Shown: in pieces, positions 1-4,746 of the stretch
How positions within the stretch are numbered: the first letter of the stretch is position 1
Layout: every line of letters begins with the position of its first letter
Source: a bacterium
Lineage (GTDB): Bacteria; Bacillota; Negativicutes; Acidaminococcales; Acidaminococcaceae
Reading direction: 5' to 3'
DNA length: 10,437 bases
NCBI GenBank assembly: GCA_004562175.1
Contig: SFRS01000015.1
Coordinates: 1 to 10,437, forward strand
Translations under genes and position numbers: made by a program
Notes under the pieces: model-generated
Database searches by the model: none
What the model was told of the DNA's origin: nothing
What the model saw: the letters and a program-made list of their open reading frames with translations, nothing else

Positions 1-440
1 TCCTCTTTATCCACAATGGACCAGTCAATGCACTGCCCCAGCTCCTTTTTCAGCATATCATCCAGCCAAATGCGCATGCTGCGGCCATTACCCTCGCGAA
101 AAGGATGAGCAATATTCATCTCCACATACTTTTCCACGATCTCGTCGAAGCTGCCCTGGGGCATGGCGTCCAAATGCAGCAGAGCCTCCCGCAGATACAT
201 CAAGGGAGCAAAGCGAAAGTTACCCTTAGCAATATTCACATCACGAATCTCTCCCGCAAAGCTATAGATATCGTGAAAAAGATACTCATGAATGAAAGCC
301 AGTGTCGAAAATTTCCCAGCCGGTAGATTCGCCAAAGCATCACTCTCAAATAGTTTTATAGCTTGCATTTTGCTGAGTCGCTCTTCTTCCTTGGCCAGCT
401 CCGCAGAATTAGTAATGCCCAATTTATTTTCGATGGTCAT
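1..440 (-). CDS. Fic-domain protein AMP-transferase (C-terminus cut by window edge)
   Basis: Seen: an ATG-started frame (start base 440) runs off the window after 146 codons. Residues 112-123 read HPFREGNGRSMR, matching the Fic active-site motif HxFx(D/E)GNGRxxR, with catalytic His112 and the anion-binding GNGR loop. Residues 74-82 (NFRFAPLMY) fit the beta-hairpin flap that positions targets, and 'HEYLFHDIYSFAGEIRD' (51-67) is typical of the fold. Known: Fic enzymes usually transfer AMP from ATP to a protein hydroxyl; some bacterial ones modify GyrB/ParE. Inference: the sequence most resembles small single-domain class III Fic proteins such as Neisseria NmFic (about 190 residues), whose inhibitory (S/T)xxxE(G/N) helix is C-terminal and would lie outside this window. 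An in-frame stop eight codons upstream of ATG 440 rules out a longer ATG start. The Shine-Dalgarno is weak. No antitoxin-like ORF lies upstream, only the tRNA terminator. Confidence 0.9.
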   Translation of the reverse strand, partial: MTIENKLGITNSAELAKEEERLSKMQAIKLFESDALANLPAGKFSTLAFIHEYLFHDIYSFAGEIRDVNIAKGNFRFAPLMYLREALLHLDAMPQGSFDEIVEKYVEMNIAHPFREGNGRSMRIWLDDMLKKELGQCIDWSIVDKE

Positions 441-488
441 AAGAGTCTCACATCCGCTTCTTTAAAACATCTTAACGAGTATTTCTTT

Positions 489-494
489 ATTATA
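489..494 (-). promoter_or_regulatory. Possible -10 element for the fic gene
   Basis: The minus strand reads TATAAT here, about 49 bases upstream of the fic ATG and just beyond the tRNA terminator, where a separate promoter for fic would be expected. No convincing -35 lies 16-18 bases upstream (GGGTGG at 512-517, inside the terminator stem), so this is a weak call. Confidence 0.3.
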
Positions 495-502
495 CCTAAT
501 AC

Positions 503-531
503 AAAAAATCCCCACCCGATTGGATGGAGAT
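503..531 (-). terminator. Intrinsic terminator of the tRNA cluster
   Basis: On the minus strand a 10-bp stem forms between ATCTCCATCC (531-522) and GGGTGGGGAT (517-508). Two of the pairs are G-T and the loop is the 4-base AATC. A run of T follows immediately (508-503). It lies 15 bases past the CCA end of tRNA-Leu and separates the tRNA transcript from the fic gene. Confidence 0.85.
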
Positions 532-545
532 GATTGTTTTTTTAT

Positions 546-634
546 TGGTGCCGCGGACCGGAATCGAACCGGTACGGGTATCACTACCCGAGGGATTTTA
601 AGTCCCTTGCGTCTGCCAGTTCCGCCACCGCGGC
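546..634 (-). tRNA. tRNA-Leu (anticodon UAA), CCA encoded
   Basis: This 89-base class II tRNA has acceptor strands GCCGCGG and CCGCGGC, discriminator A and an encoded CCA. The anticodon stem AGGGA/TCCCT encloses loop CTTAAAA, giving anticodon TAA. The long variable arm (CGGGTAGTGATACCCG region) is expected for tRNA-Leu, and the T loop is GGTTCGATTCC. It is the last gene of the five-tRNA transcript, directly before the terminator. Confidence 0.98.
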
Positions 635-660
635 AGACAATCTAAAAAAGGAAATAAAAA

Positions 661-734
661 TGGAGGCGACACCCAGAATCGAACTGGGGATAAAGGTTTT
701 GCAGACCTCTGCCTTACCGCTTGGCTATGTCGCC
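661..734 (-). tRNA. tRNA-Cys (anticodon GCA), CCA encoded
   Basis: This 74-base cloverleaf has acceptor strands GGCGACA and TGTCGCC, a T discriminator and an encoded CCA. The anticodon arm GAGGT-CTGCAAA-ACCTT gives anticodon GCA, and the T arm is CCCAG-TTCGATT-CTGGG. It is the fourth gene of the cluster, 26 bases before tRNA-Leu. Confidence 0.98.
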
Positions 735-741
735 TTGAAAG

Positions 742-816
<75 letters not shown>

Positions 817-821
817 AGATA

Positions 822-897
822 TGGTGCCTCAGCACAGAATCGAACTGTGGACACAAGGATTTTCAGTCCTTTGCTCTACCAACTGAGCTACCGAGGC
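822..897 (-). tRNA. tRNA-Phe (anticodon GAA), CCA encoded
   Basis: This 76-base cloverleaf has acceptor strands GCCTCGG and CTGAGGC (one G-T pair), discriminator A and encoded CCA. The anticodon arm AAGGA-CTGAAAA-TCCTT gives anticodon GAA. It is the second gene of the cluster, with 5 bases between it and tRNA-Gly. Confidence 0.98.
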
Positions 898-902
898 AAG
901 AT

Positions 903-979
903 TGGCGACCCGGATGGGACTCGAACCCACGACCTCCGCCGTGACAGGGCGGCATTCTAACCAACTGAACCACCGGGCC
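903..979 (-). tRNA. tRNA-Asp (anticodon GUC), CCA encoded
   Basis: This 77-base cloverleaf has acceptor strands GGCCCGG and CCGGGTC (one G-T pair), discriminator G and encoded CCA. The anticodon loop CTGTCAC lies in a CCGCC/GGCGG stem, giving anticodon GTC. It is the first gene of the five-tRNA transcript; the -10 box ends 13 bases upstream, so the primary 5' leader must be very short. Confidence 0.98.
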
Positions 980-992
980 AATCAACATTGAT

Positions 993-1021
993 ATTATAAC
1001 CTAAATCATTGCCTATGTCAA
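993..1021 (-). promoter_or_regulatory. Consensus sigma-70-type promoter of the tRNA cluster
   Basis: On the minus strand a perfect TTGACA (1021-1016) and a perfect TATAAT (998-993) are separated by exactly 17 bases. Transcription should start about 6 bases before the mature tRNA-Asp 5' end. A small inverted repeat, ATCAA-TG-TTGAT (992-981), covers the expected start site. Such a strong promoter fits stable RNA genes. The -35 box begins 2 bases after the stop codon of the upstream protein gene. Confidence 0.95.
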
Positions 1022-1023
1022 CA

Positions 1024-1722
1024 CTAAATTTTACTTTTTTCCAAATCCTCCATGGTCGTTTGCAAATGCCTTTCCAAAAGCTCGCTGAGCGCAGCCAGCT
1101 TGTGCCCATCCTTCACCTGCTTAGGCACATCAAAAACATTGGTCGTCAGGGGGAAATGCTCATGCTTTTTCTCTGCAAAAAGCTCGTTGCGGAAAACATT
1201 ATAGGCAAAATAAATTTGGTTACCACGCTTGAAATCAGTGTAATCCAAAAAGATATAGGAGCCGTTCAAATAGGCCAACGGATTATCCGGGGTGATATAA
1301 AGCTCGAAATCCCCCACCCGCTTGGGCAAGCTCCGCCAATAATCCCATTTTTCGAAGCCCAAATCCCGCGCCTCCCAGTCCATGCTGTGGGGCTGGCTTC
1401 TGTCGATATCGCCAATGAGCCGAGGCAGATTGTCTAAAAGCTGGGCTGCAAATTTGTCCCTGTCTCGACAAAACAAGCGCTCATCGCGAAAAACATGCAG
1501 GCCCACCGTCTTCACAGGCACATAATCAAAGGTTTCCGATGTATAAGTCAAATCCAAGCGACAATGGCTGGGAGCGTATTCATAAGAGGCAATATTCAAA
1601 ATCTGTCCCTTGATGCCTGTGCCGGGCAGCAGATCAAAATTACCCATCTTGGGAGGTAGCTTGGTGAGCAAATCCCAATTCTGAAGGCTCGCTTCAATTT
1701 CTGTAATACTCATTTGACCCAC
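1024..1722 (-). CDS. Conserved-looking protein of unknown function, last gene of the xpt operon
   Basis: I do not recognise this family. It encodes about 232 residues, with no signal peptide, no membrane segment and no repeats, so it is probably a soluble cytoplasmic protein. It is rich in aromatic and acidic residues (for example FEKWDYWRSLP and GSYIFLDYTDF) and has only two Cys, so I see no zinc-binding motif and no nucleotide-binding loop. Start choice: the frame is open to a GTG at 1731, but the Shine-Dalgarno AGAGAGGTG overlaps that codon. The GTG at 1722 sits 6 bases beyond it and fits best; the ATG at 1713 is too far away. The gene follows the amidohydrolase by about 35 bases with no terminator, which suggests cotranscription with xpt, the permease and the amidohydrolase. 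There is also no terminator between it and the tRNA promoter. Confidence 0.8.
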   Translation of the reverse strand: MGQMSITEIEASLQNWDLLTKLPPKMGNFDLLPGTGIKGQILNIASYEYAPSHCRLDLTYTSETFDYVPVKTVGLHVFRDERLFCRDRDKFAAQLLDNLPRLIGDIDRSQPHSMDWEARDLGFEKWDYWRSLPKRVGDFELYITPDNPLAYLNGSYIFLDYTDFKRGNQIYFAYNVFRNELFAEKKHEHFPLTTNVFDVPKQVKDGHKLAALSELLERHLQTTMEDLEKSKI

Positions 1723-1757
1723 AAGCTTCACCTCTCTTTATAGTAATAACTAAGAAC

Positions 1758-2633
1758 TCAGAGCAAAGCACCAATTTTAGGGAAGATGCGCAGAGCATTG
1801 GCATAAAACACCTTTTCATGGTGCTGCTCCGGAATAACATAACTAATCATGCGAATATATAAAGGAATATTTACTAAGGGCCAATCGCTGCCGTACATAA
1901 TACGGCTGTAGTCTCCCATATAATTGAGCCAAGTGCGCAGCTGGCGCCAAAAGCCCGCCTGCCGCTCGAACAGCTGCAGGGGCTTGGGCTTGCCCTCCAA
2001 TAAGCCGGACACGTCGATGGCCACATTGGCATTTTTCGCCGCCACCTCCGCTGCATCCACTAGCCACGGACAGCCACAGTGGGCAATGACGAATGTCACA
2101 TCACGAAAATTCACCGCCGCCTCATCCACCGTCAGCGGATGGGAATATTTCAAGAGTCCGTCCGGACGAGCTGTGTCCCCGGTGTGGATGACCACAGGAA
2201 CGTGATAAGCCCGGGCCAACTCGAACAGGGGCCAATGCCGCCTGTCGTTGACATATACCGACTCGTATCCCGGATACAGCTTGATACCAAGGCAATGCTC
2301 ATGGGTAATATAATGCTCAAACTCCTGGGCTGTGGCTTCGGCGTTGGCCTCGGTGATGAGCTCGCTCTGCACGCCCATGCAATAGCCCATGTTGGCCGGC
2401 TGATTGTAATTTTCTTCATCAAATGGTGCCGCCAGGTCAATCAAGCGGGGTGGCACGCCTCCATAGCGAGAGCTGGTGTACATGGTGTTGCCCATGGCCA
2501 CGGAAAAAACGATATTATTTTCTCGGCAAATCTGCTCCCAGCAGGCCGCTGTGTTTTCGTAGCCTGCGTTGGCGGCAACCTGCACAAACCCCTCTTTATT
2601 ATAATAATGCATATGCGCATCGATAATTTTCAT
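1758..2633 (-). CDS. Amidohydrolase-2 family (TIM-barrel) metal-dependent hydrolase or decarboxylase
   Basis: This 291-residue protein has the marks of the amidohydrolase-related family (PF04909 type): an N-terminal DAHMH motif (His7, His9), Lys118 in GIKLYPGY, His150 in VVIHTGD, His185 in VIAHCGCPW and Asp250 in YGSDWP. Together these are the metal ligands and catalytic acid/base expected at the C-terminal ends of the barrel strands. Known: the family includes decarboxylases such as ACMSD and assorted C-N or C-O hydrolases, so the fold does not fix the substrate. The protein is cytoplasmic with no signal peptide. The start is well placed, with AGAAGG 8 bases before the ATG. It follows the purine permease by 30 bases, so cotranscription with xpt and the permease is likely. 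A role on a purine-derived or nucleoside-derived compound is only inference from context. Confidence 0.9.
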   Translation of the reverse strand: MKIIDAHMHYYNKEGFVQVAANAGYENTAACWEQICRENNIVFSVAMGNTMYTSSRYGGVPPRLIDLAAPFDEENYNQPANMGYCMGVQSELITEANAEATAQEFEHYITHEHCLGIKLYPGYESVYVNDRRHWPLFELARAYHVPVVIHTGDTARPDGLLKYSHPLTVDEAAVNFRDVTFVIAHCGCPWLVDAAEVAAKNANVAIDVSGLLEGKPKPLQLFERQAGFWRQLRTWLNYMGDYSRIMYGSDWPLVNIPLYIRMISYVIPEQHHEKVFYANALRIFPKIGALL

Positions 2634-2663
2634 GTATTGCGCCTTCTTAAAAAAACTTGATGC

Positions 2664-3977
2664 TTAGGCCTGCTCCTTATCCTTGGGCAGAATCAAATTC
2701 AGGAGCATGGCCACGATAAATACTACTGCAACGCAGTTTTCAGCAAAGACATTCTTCACCAGGTCCGGCGCAATTTTGAAAATAGCCGGAGCTTGGGTAA
2801 AGCCGATGCCGATGGACAGCGCCAGGGAAGCAATGGTGATGTTGCGGTGGGAATTGCCACAGCCGGCGATCATCTGCACGCCGCTGACCACGATGGAGCC
2901 AAACATCATCAGGGTGCAGCCGCCCAAAACGGACTCCGGCAGAGAAGCCAAGAGCACGCCCAAAGCCGGGAAGAGGCCTGCCAAAATCATGATCACCGCG
3001 CCACTGGCAATAGCAATGCGGTTGACTACCTTGGTCATGGCGATGAGGCCCACGTTTTGGCTGAAGGAGGTAATAGGCATGCAGCCGAAAACAGAGGACA
3101 GGCTGCTGATGACGCCGTCACAGGTGATGGAGCCGGCTACCTCCTTCTCTGTAACCTCGCGACCCAGGCCCATGGCCGTCATGGCGGAGGTGTCACCGAT
3201 GGTTTCCGTAGCAGAAACTAAGAAAATCAAAAAGAATGCAAAAATGGCGTCCGCATGGAACTCCATGGTAAAGGGCATGAGCTTGGGAATGGCCACCACA
3301 TCCACAGCAGCCAGACGACTCAAATCCACCATGCCCATGAAAGCAGCCACAATATAGCCCACGATGAGGCCAAAGAGCACGGACAGCTGCTTATAGAAGG
3401 ATTTGGCATAAATATTGAAGCCAATGCAGCTGAAGAGAGTGATGGTACCCACGATGATGTACTTGGCATCACCGAAATTGGGGTTGCCAAAGCCGCCGCC
3501 AAAGGAATTGGCGCCCACGGCCAAGAGGCTGAAGCCGATGGAGGTTACTACGGTAGCAGACACGATGGGCGGAATCAGACGACGCCAATAGCGAGCGCCA
3601 AGGCCTAAAATGCCCTCCAAAATGCCGCCCACCAGCACTGCGCCCATGATGCCGCCATAGCCATACTTGCTGCCGATGACGCAGGCGATGGACACAAAGG
3701 TGAAGCTGATGCCCATGACGATGGGCAGACCGCTGCCAATGCGCCACAGGGGGAAGAGCTGGATCAGGGTACCGATACCGGCGATGAGCATGGCGGACTG
3801 CACCAGAGCACCGCTTTGCTCCACGGGCATTTTGATTACACCTGCCACGATCAAAATAGGAGCAATATTGGCCACGAACATAGCCAAAATATGCTGCAGG
3901 CCAAAGGGTATGGCCTTGCCCACGGAAATCTTGCCATCTAATTCATAAATCGCATCTACAGCCTTCTTATTTTCCAT
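2664..3977 (-). CDS. pbuX: NCS2-family purine (probably xanthine) permease
   Basis: This is a membrane protein of about 437 residues with roughly 14 hydrophobic segments, the usual size for the nucleobase-cation symporter-2 family. Signature sites (numbered from the upstream ATG at 3980) are GLQH at 27-30 in the first segment, the ATE motif at 257-259 (SATETIGDTSA) that carries the substrate-binding acid, and SFSQNVGL at 305-312. Known: NCS2 porters import xanthine, uric acid or uracil with protons. Inference: the neighbour xpt points to xanthine, though uric acid or another purine base is not excluded. There are two adjacent ATGs at 3980 and 3977. The Shine-Dalgarno GGGAG lies about 4 bases from the first and 7 from the second, so the second is slightly preferred. 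The gap to the xpt stop is 41-44 bases with no hairpin, in agreement with an operon. Confidence 0.93.
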   Translation of the reverse strand: MENKKAVDAIYELDGKISVGKAIPFGLQHILAMFVANIAPILIVAGVIKMPVEQSGALVQSAMLIAGIGTLIQLFPLWRIGSGLPIVMGISFTFVSIACVIGSKYGYGGIMGAVLVGGILEGILGLGARYWRRLIPPIVSATVVTSIGFSLLAVGANSFGGGFGNPNFGDAKYIIVGTITLFSCIGFNIYAKSFYKQLSVLFGLIVGYIVAAFMGMVDLSRLAAVDVVAIPKLMPFTMEFHADAIFAFFLIFLVSATETIGDTSAMTAMGLGREVTEKEVAGSITCDGVISSLSSVFGCMPITSFSQNVGLIAMTKVVNRIAIASGAVIMILAGLFPALGVLLASLPESVLGGCTLMMFGSIVVSGVQMIAGCGNSHRNITIASLALSIGIGFTQAPAIFKIAPDLVKNVFAENCVAVVFIVAMLLNLILPKDKEQA

Positions 3978-4021
3978 CATTATTCTCCCTTAAACATACA
4001 CTAACACGTAATTCTTAATTT

Positions 4022-4606
4022 TTAACTATCATGGCGGAACTGGATGGTGCCGCTAGTGGCGTCCATCTTGTCGATGATGGCCAAGGAATGCAGGTTGACG
4101 CCCATGGCACGCAGCTTGTCACCGCCGCCCTGGAAGCCCTTTTCAATGGCCACGCCGATGCCCTCCACGGTGCCACCGGACTGGCGCACGATGTCCATCA
4201 GTCCCTCCAAGGCACAGCCATTGGCCAAAAAGTCGTCAATAATCAGCACATGGTCGTTCTTGCTGAGATACTTTTTGGAAACAACCACGTCGTTGGTCTT
4301 GCTATGGGTATAAGAATAGATTTGGGTAAAGTAAACATCCTTGTCCATGTTGCTGCCGCTGGATTTTTTGGCAAAAACCACGGGCACCTGAAAAAACATG
4401 GCGGCCACGCTGGCAATACCGATGCCGGAAGCTTCAATGGTCAAGATTTTGTTAATGGGACGGTCAGCAAATTGGCGCTTGAACTCCTTGCCCAGCTCCG
4501 CAATAAAGGGCACGTCGATTTGGTGGTTCAAAAAGCTGTCCACCTTGAGCACATTGCCGCTTTTGATCACGCCGTCCTTGAGAATTTTTTCCTCCAATAA
4601 TTCCAT
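4022..4606 (-). CDS. xpt: Xanthine phosphoribosyltransferase
   Basis: This 194-residue protein matches the length of Bacillus XPRT. It makes XMP from xanthine and PRPP in the cytoplasm, trapping imported base for guanine nucleotide synthesis. The PRPP-binding signature VLIIDDFLANG occupies residues 120-130, and TIEASGIGIA at 56-65 is the base and pyrophosphate region typical of Xpt rather than of adenine PRT. The N-terminus (MELLEEKILKDG) is also Xpt-like. The start is firm: GGAGGGG (4618-4612) lies 5 bases before the ATG. It is the first gene of the four-gene unit, followed by its permease as in the xpt-pbuX pair of Bacillus. Confidence 0.96.
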   Translation of the reverse strand: MELLEEKILKDGVIKSGNVLKVDSFLNHQIDVPFIAELGKEFKRQFADRPINKILTIEASGIGIASVAAMFFQVPVVFAKKSSGSNMDKDVYFTQIYSYTHSKTNDVVVSKKYLSKNDHVLIIDDFLANGCALEGLMDIVRQSGGTVEGIGVAIEKGFQGGGDKLRAMGVNLHSLAIIDKMDATSGTIQFRHDS

Positions 4607-4620
4607 GCAAACCCCTCCGT

Positions 4621-4643
4621 TTTGTAAAAATTTGCCTTACAAA
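4621..4643. repeat. Inverted repeat in the xpt 5' untranslated region (possible operator)
   Basis: Two perfect 7-base arms, TTTGTAA (4621-4627) and TTACAAA (4637-4643), are separated by 9 bases. A shorter inverted repeat, AATTTG-TAAGG-CAAATT, overlaps them. They lie between the likely promoter and the xpt ribosome binding site, a position that suits a repressor site. No T-run follows, so this is not a terminator. A regulatory role is inference. Confidence 0.4.
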
Positions 4644-4654
4644 TTATACGCTTA

Positions 4655-4683
4655 ATTTTATCACATTCCCTTATGCTGGTAAA
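4655..4683 (-). promoter_or_regulatory. Likely promoter of the xpt operon
   Basis: On the minus strand, -35 TTTACC (4683-4678, 4 of 6 consensus bases) and -10 TAAAAT (4660-4655) are spaced 17 bases apart, and a TGN extension (TGA, 4663-4661) precedes the -10. A second TATAAT lies just downstream (4648-4643) but has no fitting -35. The promoter sits between the comEC stop and xpt, so the xpt unit can be transcribed independently of comEC. Confidence 0.6.
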
Positions 4684-4701
4684 GCTAAATCGGGTATTTT
4701 C

Positions 4702-4711
4702 GTTAATTAAC
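4702..4711. repeat. Perfect 10-base palindrome upstream of the xpt promoter
   Basis: GTTAATTAAC is its own reverse complement and lies about 18 bases upstream of the predicted -35 box of xpt. It could be a regulator site, but short AT-rich palindromes also arise by chance. No terminator is visible after the comEC stop in this stretch. Confidence 0.3.
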
Positions 4712-4746
4712 CTTCCTAGAGTTTTGGCAATGATGCGCAAGCTTAC

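Noticed and set aside
2683..3608. Long plus-strand frames opposite the purine permease
   Set aside because: They overlap the intact NCS2 permease, have unusual low-complexity composition and no known motifs; shadows.
4607..4746. Purine riboswitch before xpt
   Set aside because: Searched by eye because of the Bacillus precedent; the conserved core loops and a terminator are not present.
4712..4746. Possible comEC terminator (GGTAA/TTGCC pairing after the stop codon)
   Set aside because: Only five pairs form, one a wobble, with a 12-base loop and no T-run.
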